The position numbers and the translations under genes are program-made. This document shows, piece by piece, positions 52,477 to 61,525 of a DNA stretch of 64,000 bases. Every line of letters begins with the position of its first letter. Position 1 is the first letter of the stretch. The notes below the pieces were generated by a model, which was given only the letters and a program-made list of their open reading frames with translations, ran no database searches and was not told the origin of the DNA. Source of the stretch: Micromonospora chokoriensis (GTDB lineage: Bacteria; Actinomycetota; Actinomycetes; Mycobacteriales; Micromonosporaceae); NCBI RefSeq assembly GCF_000718555.1, contig NZ_JOAN01000024.1:62001-126000 (forward strand). The letters run 5' to 3'.

Positions 52477-53745
52477 GTGTTCGCTGAGTTGACGAAGCCG
52501 GATGAGCGGACGCTGCGCTTCACCTCGATGGGGCTGAGCCTCGACGGGCTTCTGCATGAGGATGATGCGCTTGCCTTTCAGCGCTCCCAGATCGCCGGAG
52601 CGGTGCTGAACGATGCCGTGTCTGGCGATCTTCAGGTGAGCTTTGAGCGGCTGCGCGACCAGCACAGCTTGGGTGTGGTCGACTACGAGCAGTTCACCGT
52701 CGTTGCTGACGCTGCCATCGGCCTCTACGAGCCCGCTCTACGTGCCCGATTCGTCGAGTTCTACCACGGCAGGGTGATCCCCTTCACCGACGACGAAGGC
52801 AGACCACAGTCGTTGACCAGCACCAACTACGACGACATCGCCAAGCATCTGCGCAGACGTAAACTTCGCCTGCCCGCTGGGAGTGGGGCGCCAAAGCGCT
52901 TCACTGGCATGCTCGCTGACCTGTTCGCATGGGCACGCCAGCACGAACTCCTGAGGGGACAGCGGGCACGACATCGCGAGCAGGTGATCGTCAAGATGCG
53001 CAATTACCTCGCGCACGCCCGACCACATCACATCCATACCCCGGTCGACGCGACACTGGCTCTGCGTAACCTGGCCGAGTTCATCAATCAACTGTGGGGC
53101 GTCGCGACTCCCGACGGCAGGTGTTACCCGGGGCCAGTACGACGCGAGACGCTCGCGGTCGGCTGGAACCCGGCCACCGGCGTCCAGGAGTCCACGCGGG
53201 CGGGGAACCTTACCGCAGATGAGGATCCCACCACCCGGTGGATCCTGTACCGCGGGGTGCCCGACGGCTACGAGGGCGAGCGCTTCGACTCCCGATACGT
53301 CACGACTCGCGTCCCGACGCAATACCTGTGGGGGCCAGGCTCCGCCGCCGAAGCCGTCACTTGGCTGGCCACCCACCAGCCCGCCGTCGACGAGATCGAC
53401 CCGGTCGATGGGCTCTACCTTCTGCGTCATCACGGCAACCACCTGTACCTGCCCCAGACTCCAGAGGTCTTCGCCGCGACACCTGCGGAGCAGCAAGCCG
53501 GTCGGTGGCATCTGCTGCGCGCGGACGTTGGCAACGACGCCTTTGCCTGCGTACGCGCCCGTGTCACCCCGAACGAAAATCACAACAGTTGCGGGTGTCC
53601 TGTCGAGCGGCTAGCACAAGGGACCTGGAATACGGTGCACACGAAACTGCGTCACCTCCAGCCCGCCCTCGTGCCCCACCTCCCCGACGACGTTCGAGCG
53701 TCATCGCCGGTGGCCTGCCCTCGCGCGGTGGAAATTCCTGCTTGA
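52477..53745 (+). CDS. HEPN-motif protein, unknown, defence-like
   Basis: Encodes 422 residues from GTG 52477, preceded by GGGGAG. The segment VIVKMRNYLAHARPHH contains R175-NYLA-H180, the Rx4H motif of HEPN ribonucleases, in a helical context (LRNLAEFINQLWG follows). The N-terminal half is helical; the C-terminal half is unfamiliar (GRWHLLRADVGNDAFACV). HEPN proteins cleave RNA in toxin-antitoxin, CRISPR and abortive infection systems. No partner gene is adjacent. The motif is clear; the role is inferred from location. Confidence 0.55.
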   Translation: MFAELTKPDERTLRFTSMGLSLDGLLHEDDALAFQRSQIAGAVLNDAVSGDLQVSFERLRDQHSLGVVDYEQFTVVADAAIGLYEPALRARFVEFYHGRVIPFTDDEGRPQSLTSTNYDDIAKHLRRRKLRLPAGSGAPKRFTGMLADLFAWARQHELLRGQRARHREQVIVKMRNYLAHARPHHIHTPVDATLALRNLAEFINQLWGVATPDGRCYPGPVRRETLAVGWNPATGVQESTRAGNLTADEDPTTRWILYRGVPDGYEGERFDSRYVTTRVPTQYLWGPGSAAEAVTWLATHQPAVDEIDPVDGLYLLRHHGNHLYLPQTPEVFAATPAEQQAGRWHLLRADVGNDAFACVRARVTPNENHNSCGCPVERLAQGTWNTVHTKLRHLQPALVPHLPDDVRASSPVACPRAVEIPA

Positions 53746-53847
53746 CCGGACGATCGACGGGCTGTACCACTCAATACGCGAGCTGCCGACGACCCGCGAG
53801 CCGAGGCGCGGGGGCTGTCTCGCTAACGGTGTTTCCGGCTATCTTGG

Positions 53848-54235
53848 TTAGTAGGTTTCAGCGGCTGGGAAGCGGTCGCTGAAAGTGATGGCGAAGGCGT
53901 TCAACGCGGGTTTCCAGCGCATCGTCCATCGGGTTCTGCCTGCTCCGGTGGGGTCCAGGGATCGGGTCACCAGGTACAGACACTTCAACGCGGCCTGCTC
54001 GGTGGGGAAGTGGCCGCGGGCCTTCACGGCCCGCCGGTAGCGGGCGTTCAACGACTCGATCGCGTTGGTCGAGCAGATGACCTTGCGGATCTCGAGGTCG
54101 TAGTCGAGGAACGGGATGAACTCGGCCGAGACGTTGTCCCACAACCGGATCACCGCCGGATACCGGCCACGCCACTTCTCGGCCAGGTCGTCGAACGCGG
54201 CCCGGGCGGCGTCCGCGTTGACTGCCACCGACTCG
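53848..54235 (-). pseudogene. IS256-family transposase, C-terminal remnant
   Basis: The minus-strand protein reads AAFDDLAEKWRGRYPAVI, then IRKVICSTNAIESLNARYRR with the last catalytic Glu of Mutator/IS256 transposases, and ends TFSDRFPAAETY. Only the last ~130 residues remain; upstream it stops matching at about 54235, where another transposase fragment begins on the other strand. It is therefore not active. Confidence 0.8.
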
Positions 54236-54850
54236 CGGCCGGCTTCGAGATCGGCGTCGCCACCGCCTGGCGCTACGTCCAGGAGGCGATAGCCCTGCTC
54301 AGCTCTGCAGCCGACGACCTGGACACCGCGATGCGACGCATCCGGCTGCTGGCGTACGCGATCCTGGACGGCACCCTGATCCCGACCGACCGGGTCGCCA
54401 AGCAGAAGCCCTACTACTCCGGAAAGCACAAACGCCACAGCGTGAACATGCAGGTCATCGCCGATGCCGCTGGCCGGCTCGTCTGGGCTTCACCGGCGCT
54501 GCCCGGTTCGGTCCATAACCTGACCGCAGCCAGGACCCACGGCATCATCGAGGCGCTGACCAGGGCAGACGTGATGAACCTTCGCCGACAAGGGTTACCA
54601 AGGAGCCCTCGGCAGCATGCGCACACCGTTCAAGCGGCGCCGCTGCCGACCAAAGCTGTCACGTAGGCAGAAGGCGTGAACCGCGCCTACGCGAAAACTC
54701 CGCGCCCGCGCGAACGCGCGATCGCCACCCTCAAGACTTGGAAGAGCCTGGCCAAGCTGCGCTGCTGCCCACGGCGAGCGACTCCGATCGTGCAGGCCAT
54801 CTCGTTCTGCACAAAGTTGAAGCAAACCGCCACGAAGGATGAAAAAGGAT
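54236..54850 (+). pseudogene. IS5-like (DDE_Tnp_4) transposase remnant, frameshifted
   Basis: The plus-strand protein includes FEIGVATAWRYVQEAIALL, AYAILDGTLIPTDRVAKQK (first catalytic Asp), PYYSGKHKRHSVNMQVIAD and LPGSVHNLTAARTHGIIEAL. After about 54585 the frame breaks; the rest of the enzyme (ERAIATLKTWKSLAKLRCC) continues in another frame to about 54830. The front is missing, cut by the IS256 fragment. Confidence 0.8.
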
Positions 54851-54859
54851 TATTAAGCC

Positions 54860-55149
54860 CATCCGACACCGAGTCTGCACTACTCTCAGTGACCAGCGCT
54901 AGGCGAACTCTCCGATGACGTGCGGCGCCTTGTCAGTGATTCCCGCCGTTGTTCTGCCCAGTCAGGCGTCCGGCGTGCGCGTCGCTCCTGGCCCCCCCGC
55001 GGCGGCCATGAGGCGTCCTCCACTACCGCTTCCGAGTCTCGCCGCCACTCGAAGTAGTGCAGCTGTCTATGGCCTGGCGACGCTCGATTCGCGTGGTCGA
55101 ATCGCCGATCCGCCATGGAGGAACTCCAGTGGACCCCGGATTGCGACTG
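54860..55149 (+). repeat. Right copy of island direct repeat, decayed AbrB gene start
   Basis: Matches 42255-42552 in direct orientation. The equivalent of the AbrB frame starts at ATG 54915 (or 55008) and keeps PPLPLPSLAATRS and SRGRIAD, but a 4-base deletion before GGAACTCCAGTGG and a further 1-base loss break the frame, so the copy is a pseudogene without its DNA-binding part. It lies 12.6 kb from the left copy. Confidence 0.85.
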
Positions 55150-55863
55150 CGCTACGTGATGTTCATTGGCACACCTGCAACCAGGTGCGAGCAGCCAGTT
55201 AATCAACAAATTCACGAATCGACAAGCCCGCTTGTTGTGATCCAGGTCACTCTGGCAGAGGTGTCGATCCGTGTAACACTACTTGCCGTTCGGTACGCAA
55301 CCGAGTCACACCGAACATGTTCGGGTAATGGCTACACCTCCACGGGGGAGGAACAAATTAAAACCGCTCGCCCATTCGTTTCATGTGCTCTTTTGAAGGC
55401 CGATTATCGCCAGCGCTGTTTTCCGCCGTTAAGCATGGCCGAGGCGCGGAAGGCGCAATGGTGACCCGCCCGATCCGTTCCCAGCAGAAATGTGTCTTGG
55501 TGCTGGGGCGGAGGTGGCCGGACGCACCGATCAACAACATCAACCACCGGACCTGGTCCACCGGGCTCTCGGGCGGCCCGGGGTGTCTCCGGCCGGCCGA
55601 GCGCTTCGGCCGGCGCCTGGATGCCCCGTGCGTGGCGGGATGGAATACCCCCTTTGGCCCCGATCGGGTCCCGGCGCCCGGGATGCGGCGGCGCCAAACG
55701 GCCGTCCAGACTCCTCAGCGGGTGGCCGCTGCAACAGGGTGGAAGGTTCCGATCACTCTTCGGCACCGGACCGGACGCTCGTTGTTTGCAGGGACCGTCG
55801 CCCGAGACCTGCCGATGCAGACGTCGACGGCACTGCGCAACCGGGACCGCCGGGCAAAGATGA

Positions 55864-56260
55864 CAACTTCGGTCCTCGCTGCCCACCAGGCACGGTTGCG
55901 CCGCTTCAACGGGCAATCGGACGTCGTCGTAAATATGCCCATGGTTGCTCATGGCGTGGAAAGCCACGACGTCACCGAAATGCTCGGCGACCCACCGCCA
56001 TCTTCAAGCCGATCGAATGGTGAAAATCTATTCTCGGCCCTCCTCGAAGCGGTTCCCAGTCCGCTTCGAGGCGGTGATGATCACCGCCACAGCCTATCCG
56101 CATGCGTACTGGACGCGGTTTTCCAAAGCAGTCATCGCAGCCGTATTCCCATGTTTCAAGCCGTCCTGGTCCTACCAGACTGCTTGTTTCTTTCGTTCAC
56201 CAGACTCGCCGGATCCAGATGCAATGCCGCCGCACGGACGGCACCGCCGCTATCTATTTG
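55864..56260 (+). pseudogene. Decayed NRPS condensation-domain remnant
   Basis: In one frame, VLAAHQARLRRFNGQSDVVV resembles the segment before motif C5 of condensation domains, and SRIPMFQAVLVLPD resembles motif C7. The catalytic HHxxxDG and C5 motifs are not found in any frame, and the long frame 55383-56573 otherwise lacks protein-like character. It is probably a wrecked end of an older NRPS gene at the cluster border. The area 55150-55860 shows no supported gene. Confidence 0.4.
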
Positions 56261-56569
56261 GCTTTCGATAGATCGGTTGTCGGTCACCTCGACGCCGAGC
56301 TGGGCACGGCCGTCGCGAGACGATCACCGCCAGACCCGCTTGCGGGGCCCAGGACGGATGCCGACTCTCAGCGGTTCCTTTCGGCGTTGGGCGACCTGGC
56401 AGGCGGTGACCCCGCGACCTCCTGACAGGCCGACGCCCCTGCCGCGCAGCTCACCCGCACAGCCAACTTCTGCGGGAACTACTGCCGGGACGGTGACACC
56501 GTCGACCTTGACCAACGGCCGCCGGATCACCGCAGCCATGGTCGTGACGTTCGACGGCGAGATCGGTTC

Positions 56570-57343
56570 ATGATCGCCAACCCCGTTGCAGATGGTGGGG
56601 GCAGGAGCATTGTTCGGGCGACCGGAGGAACCCACCTCGTGTGCATCCCGTACGCCGGTGGCAGCCTCCAGGCCTTCCGACGCTGGCCCACAGCGTTGGG
56701 TCAGCTTCACGTCCACATCGTCCAGCTACCGGGGCGGGGGCGCGGCGTCGGCCAGCACCTGCCGGACAGCATGGCCGAGGTGGCCGACCGGTTGGCCAGA
56801 CAGATCCGGGAACTGCCTGACGGCGACGTGGCAATCTTCGGCCACAGCCTGGGCGCGCTGATTGGATTCGAGACGGCCCAGCGACTAGAGGCCGCCGGGC
56901 GTCCGGTTCGCCGGTTGTTCGCCTCCGCATCCCGCGCTCCGGACACTGCGGGACCCCGCTATCACCAGCTGCCCGACGGCGAGTTCCTGGAGCTTCTGAA
57001 GGGCTTCGGCGCCACACCGCCCCAGTTCCTCCGCGATCCCGAACTGGTCAGGTTGTACCTGCCCATCCTTCGTGCGGACTTTCGGCTGACGGAGACCTAC
57101 CAGCCAGAGACAGATGCGGCTGTCGACTGCGCGATTGACGCGCTGTGGGGGACTTCGGACGGTCCGCGGCCGGACCTGGCCGCCGCCGGGTGGGCGCAGC
57201 GTACCCGCGGCGCCTTCGCGACGACGTCGTTCATCGGGGACCACTTCTTTCTCCATCAGGCGGAACCCGCGGTGCTCCAACACGTTGCCGCCGCCCTCAA
57301 TATGACTCCCCTGCGCCGAGCGGCGGTCGGGCGTCATGGATGA
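56570..57343 (+). CDS. Type II thioesterase of NRPS cluster
   Basis: Encodes 257 residues from ATG 56570. Alpha/beta-hydrolase features: CIPYAGGSLQAFRRW, GRGRGVGQHLPDS, nucleophile Ser93 in GHSLGALIGFE, and a late His in GDHFFLH. Such stand-alone enzymes remove wrong or stalled acyl groups from carrier proteins. It is the first intact gene of the NRPS cluster. The ATG has no strong ribosome site. Confidence 0.9.
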   Translation: MIANPVADGGGRSIVRATGGTHLVCIPYAGGSLQAFRRWPTALGQLHVHIVQLPGRGRGVGQHLPDSMAEVADRLARQIRELPDGDVAIFGHSLGALIGFETAQRLEAAGRPVRRLFASASRAPDTAGPRYHQLPDGEFLELLKGFGATPPQFLRDPELVRLYLPILRADFRLTETYQPETDAAVDCAIDALWGTSDGPRPDLAAAGWAQRTRGAFATTSFIGDHFFLHQAEPAVLQHVAAALNMTPLRRAAVGRHG

Positions 57344-57594
57344 AGGCGGATCTAGCTTGAGGCAGCAGCACCGGCTCGGCATCTCCCGTGACCGCAACCC
57401 ACATCCCTCCCGGGGACAGGCCCGGCACCCTGTCTTGGCGCGCCCCGTGCATCGATGGACTTTGGGTACCCCCAGAGAAACCCCGCGGCCGAGTCAGCCA
57501 TCCGAAGAGCGCGGCTGTCCGCCGGATCGCTGCGGCTTCTCCTCCCTGATCTAGGCCACCTGCCGCTTCCCATCAAGGCCGAAGGGCAAAGATC

Positions 57595-59670
57595 ATGATC
57601 ACTATTGATGCTACGGCGAGCCAGCCGACCCGGGTGGCAGTCGTCGTTGACGAGGCCGAATATGCGCGGCGGGCGGCCGACGTCGACGGATTGGCCGCAC
57701 CGCTGCCGATCCTGCGCCGGTCGGACGGCACCACCGGCAGCCTGCTGTCCTATCCGACTGTGGTCGACCACGATCCGAGGCACTGGCGGGGGTCTGTCTG
57801 GTGCTGCGCCAGCGGGCTGAGCGCGGCGGCGCAGGTGCTCGCCCGCGCGACGGGACGACCCCTGCACCACGGTGACCTCGACGAGGCGGTCCGGGCCAGC
57901 CGGACCGCTCCAGTGACTGTCCTGGTGGAACCCGCCGCGCTGTCCCCCGAGCGGCTGGCTACCGTTCCCCACGACGCCCAACTGGGCGTGCTCGTCGGGC
58001 GTGACCTCGCTGCCACCACTCAGCTGGTCGCCAGGACGGTGCTGCACGGTCCGGCCGTCATGGCGGCCATGCACGACGTGTCGTTCGACACTTTCGCCGA
58101 CCAGGACCCAGCGCCGGGCTGGCTGACTGGCGTCCGGTTGACACCCACCGGGCTGCGTTCGGCCCTCGGCGCCGGGGCGGCCGTGCTTGCCGGTCGCGGC
58201 CACGCCCGCGACTGCCTCATGCACCTCAACGGCGGTGGCATCTGCGGTCGACAGCAGGAACGGCCGCTGCTGGGTGTGCAGCCGTCGCTCGGCGCGAGCT
58301 GGACCGAGTATCCCACCGCCTGTCAGCAAGGCCCTCGATGCTGGCGGGGTGACGTCAAGATCGGTGACCACCTGCGCAGCGCGGAGATTCGGGCGGCGTT
58401 TGTCGTGCTGGACAGTTGCCGGACGGCCGTCGCAGGCGGCGCTCGGATTCGCACCGACGTCTCGATCCCGCTGAGCATGCTGGAGGGCAACGCCCTGGCG
58501 GTCAACTGCGCCGTGGGCACCCGCGGGGGGGCCGCCCACGCCGGCCCTCTGTTCCGTGCCCTGGTACGCAGGGGTGCGTCGCTCGGTCAGGCGCTCAGCG
58601 AGATGAACGGAGCGATCTTCGCCGATCCGGCGGCGGTAGGGAAGCTTGCCCTCTTCGGTGATGCTGGACTGGCCCCGGTGGCGGTTGACCTCCACCCCGC
58701 GGAGACGGTGACGCCAATCGACGGCGAGGGCGGCGTCGAAGTGCTGGCCAGCGACGCCGCCGTGCTGGTGCCCGGCACCGGCTTGCTGGCCCTGGACGCC
58801 GGAGGTCCGCTGGTCGTCCCACGAGCGACAGGCTCGTCAAGTTGGGTGCTGACGGCAGTTCTTGGTCGGTCCGGTGGCCGGATTGCGCAGGTGCCGGACC
58901 GGTTGGACGGACGCTGGAGCGGCCGACTCCGTCCTTGGCTGGACCGGCTGCGCGGTCTGGCCGGCCTTGGCCTCGACGTCAGCACGGCGGAACTCGACAC
59001 CGCCCACCGGATGGCGTCCAGCGCGGTGCGGGCCCGGGCGGAGGCCGCAGACCTGACGGCGGCGCGAGACGCCGATGCCGCCTTCACGGAGGCGGAGCGG
59101 AAGCTGGCGGAGATTCAGTACCGGATGATCGACAAGGAGATCAGGTGGGCGAGCAGGACCTTCTACAGCTTCGTCGACGGCTGGCCCGAACCGTGGCAGT
59201 CGGAGACCGATGAGGAGACACACAAGTGTCCGCAGTGCGCTGGCCGCTCCACCATCCGACACCGGGTCCGGCCCGCCGGTGGCGCCGGGCCGGCGCTGCG
59301 ATACGAAGTCTGCGTCCGCTGCGGCGAGGTGCTCTCCGGTCTGGAGGCGTTCCCGGCCGACGTCGGGATCCGCAGCCAGGGTGAGGCCCGCCGCGGTGAT
59401 CCGATCACCGTGGACGTGACCATTCAGGCCCCACCAGACAGGCCACTCGACGTCGCCCTCGGCACGGCCTTTGCTCACGAGGATCGTCTCCACTGCCGGA
59501 TCCTGGACAGCCGGTCCCTCACGCTGGGGCCCGGCGAACGGACGACCACCACCTTCGTCGGCACCAGTGACGCCGACCTGACCATTCCCGACGTGCAGCC
59601 TTTCAAGATCCTGCTGGCTGCCGACGGCGCGGTGCGCTGCCTGACCAGGACCGTGTGGATCCATGTCTGA
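57595..59670 (+). CDS. Caspase/CHAT-like protein with zinc ribbon
   Basis: Encodes 691 residues from ATG 57595 with GAAGGG upstream; the 250 bp before it show no gene. Residues about 190-360 look like a caspase-like (CHAT/C25) fold: GHARDCLMHLNGGGICG with His210 (or His203), then AAFVVLDSCRTAVAGG with Cys275, then GNALAVNCAVGTRGG and GKLALFGDAGL, as in CHAT domains. A helical region (about 465-530) is followed by a four-Cys zinc ribbon (Cys545, 548, 573, 576) and a beta-rich tail. It overlaps the A-PCP gene by 8 bp. Peptidase, or non-catalytic, function is not known. Confidence 0.6.
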   Translation: MITIDATASQPTRVAVVVDEAEYARRAADVDGLAAPLPILRRSDGTTGSLLSYPTVVDHDPRHWRGSVWCCASGLSAAAQVLARATGRPLHHGDLDEAVRASRTAPVTVLVEPAALSPERLATVPHDAQLGVLVGRDLAATTQLVARTVLHGPAVMAAMHDVSFDTFADQDPAPGWLTGVRLTPTGLRSALGAGAAVLAGRGHARDCLMHLNGGGICGRQQERPLLGVQPSLGASWTEYPTACQQGPRCWRGDVKIGDHLRSAEIRAAFVVLDSCRTAVAGGARIRTDVSIPLSMLEGNALAVNCAVGTRGGAAHAGPLFRALVRRGASLGQALSEMNGAIFADPAAVGKLALFGDAGLAPVAVDLHPAETVTPIDGEGGVEVLASDAAVLVPGTGLLALDAGGPLVVPRATGSSSWVLTAVLGRSGGRIAQVPDRLDGRWSGRLRPWLDRLRGLAGLGLDVSTAELDTAHRMASSAVRARAEAADLTAARDADAAFTEAERKLAEIQYRMIDKEIRWASRTFYSFVDGWPEPWQSETDEETHKCPQCAGRSTIRHRVRPAGGAGPALRYEVCVRCGEVLSGLEAFPADVGIRSQGEARRGDPITVDVTIQAPPDRPLDVALGTAFAHEDRLHCRILDSRSLTLGPGERTTTTFVGTSDADLTIPDVQPFKILLAADGAVRCLTRTVWIHV

Positions 59671-61525
59671 GCCCGCGACCACGACCGACGCAGACCCGAC
59701 AGCCAGCAGAGCCTTTGCGATGGAGAACCCGATGCCGAGCACCAACAGTCCGGACCAAGTCTCGACCCTGACGGGTCTGTTCGCCGCGAACGTCGTCAGA
59801 CACCCACAGCGCCCGGCGGTGAGCGACGACGAGCAGACCCTCACCTACGCGGAGCTGAACGGACGCGCCGATCAGTTGGCCGCGCAACTGCGCGCACGCG
59901 GCGTCCGCGCGCAGGACCGGGTCGGTCTGTATCTCGACCGGTCCGTCGACGTCCTCGTCGCGATCCTCGGGATCCTGAAGGCCGGCGGTGCCTACGTTGC
60001 CGTGGACACCCGGTACCCGGACGCCCGCCGCGACCACATGCTGTCCAGCAGCGACCCCCGGCTCGTGGTCACCCGGCCCGAGTGGGAGGACCGCCTCGCC
60101 CATCTCGATCTGGACGTCGTCGGCTTCCGCAGCGCCGCGGCGGCCGACCCGGGACCCGAGGCGGAGCCGCGCGTCCGCGTGGAACCGGAGTGGGCGGCGA
60201 GCATCCTGTTCACCTCGGGCTCGTCCGGGCAGCCCAAGGGCATCGTCCTCGAACACCGCAACATCTGCTCGTTCGCCACGAATCCGTCGCTGCCCGCCCT
60301 GACCCCCGAGGACCGCACCGGACAGATCTCCAGCCTCTCCTTCGACGCGTTCCACTTCGAGATGTGGTCGACGCTCGCGCACGGTGCCGAGGTGGTCATC
60401 CTGCCCCCAGTCCCCGACCTTCTGGCGGCCGATTTTCGTCGGGAGATGAAGCGGCGGCGGATCACCGCGATGCTGGTGCCGACCATGGTGATCAACCAGG
60501 TCGTCCGCGAGGACCGGGACGCCTTCGCCTCCCTGCGCATCCTCCAGGCCGGCGGCGACGTGCTGCTGCCAGCCGCCTGCCGCGAACTGCTCGACGGTGA
60601 CTTCCGTGGCGAGCTGTACAACCTCTACGGACCCGCCGAGATCACCACCGCGTGCACGTTGCAGCGGGTGACGAAGGCCGAGGCGGAACTCGACAGCGTC
60701 CCCATCGGACGTCCGCTGGCCGGGGTGACCGTGCACGTCCTGACCCCGGAGATGTGCCCAGCGGCCCCCGGTCAGATCGGCGAGATCCACGTCGGCGGAC
60801 CGGGTGTGGCGCGGGGCTACCTCGGGCAACCCGAGCTGACCGCCGAGCGATTCGTGCCGAGCCCGTTCCCGGACGGTGCGACGCCGCTGTACCGCACTGG
60901 TGACCTGGCCCGGTGGAACCCGGACGGCGTTCTGGAATTCGTCGGCCGCGCGGACGACCAGCTCAAGATCCGCGGATACCGGGTGGAGCCGGGTGAGGTC
61001 GAGCGCGCGCTCACCCGACACCGGGACGTGCAGGAGGTCGCGGTGCTCGCCTCCGGGTCGGGGGACAACAAGCACCTGGTGGCGTTCGTCGTTCTCGGCG
61101 GCACCCTGACCGCGAAGCGGCTACGGGAGTACGCCGAGGCCGAGATGCCCGACTTCATGGTGCCCAGCCATCTCGTGCAGCTGTCGGAGATCCCCAGCAA
61201 CGACCACGGCAAGCGCGACCCGGTTGCGCTGCAACGGCTGCTGGAGGAGCACCGCGGCCGGCAGGACCGCTACGTCGCCCCGACCACCGGGACCGAGAGC
61301 TACCTCGCCGCCCTGTGGGAGGAACTGCTCGGCATCGAGTCGGTCAGCGGCAACGATGACTTCTTCAGCCTGGGCGGCCACTCCCTGCTGGCCTTCCGGA
61401 TGAACAGCCGGATCAAACGGGAGTTTGCGGTCCCGGTCGAGTACAGCGTGATCCTGCGCAACAGCGTCCTGGCCGACCTCGCGGCCCGGATCGACGAACT
61501 GAAGAAGGGCGGGGCGCTGCTGTGA
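59663..61525 (+). CDS. Stand-alone NRPS didomain: adenylation-carrier (A-PCP)
   Basis: Encodes 620 residues from ATG 59663. Adenylation motifs: LTYAELN (A2-like), LFTSGSSGQPKG (A3), SFDAFHFEMW (A4), NLYGPAE (A5), GEIHVGGPGVARGY (A6), YRTGDLARW (A7), GRADDQLKIRGYRVEPGEVE (A8) and NDHGKRD (A10). The carrier site is Ser574 in LGGHSLL. By eye the specificity positions read D-A-F-M-L-A-L-T-A-K, which I do not match to an amino acid. It loads one amino acid for modification by the next-gene P450. Its stop overlaps the P450 start. Confidence 0.9.
   Translation: MSEPATTTDADPTASRAFAMENPMPSTNSPDQVSTLTGLFAANVVRHPQRPAVSDDEQTLTYAELNGRADQLAAQLRARGVRAQDRVGLYLDRSVDVLVAILGILKAGGAYVAVDTRYPDARRDHMLSSSDPRLVVTRPEWEDRLAHLDLDVVGFRSAAAADPGPEAEPRVRVEPEWAASILFTSGSSGQPKGIVLEHRNICSFATNPSLPALTPEDRTGQISSLSFDAFHFEMWSTLAHGAEVVILPPVPDLLAADFRREMKRRRITAMLVPTMVINQVVREDRDAFASLRILQAGGDVLLPAACRELLDGDFRGELYNLYGPAEITTACTLQRVTKAEAELDSVPIGRPLAGVTVHVLTPEMCPAAPGQIGEIHVGGPGVARGYLGQPELTAERFVPSPFPDGATPLYRTGDLARWNPDGVLEFVGRADDQLKIRGYRVEPGEVERALTRHRDVQEVAVLASGSGDNKHLVAFVVLGGTLTAKRLREYAEAEMPDFMVPSHLVQLSEIPSNDHGKRDPVALQRLLEEHRGRQDRYVAPTTGTESYLAALWEELLGIESVSGNDDFFSLGGHSLLAFRMNSRIKREFAVPVEYSVILRNSVLADLAARIDELKKGGALL

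Noticed and set aside
55150..55380. AT-richer stretch after the right island repeat as an origin or promoter island
   Set aside because: I see no iterons, no paired -35/-10 boxes that stand out and no gene starting there that would need it.
55383..56573. A 396-residue open frame upstream of the thioesterase
   Set aside because: Most of it has no protein-like pattern; only two short parts resemble a condensation domain, so I list a remnant instead of a gene.
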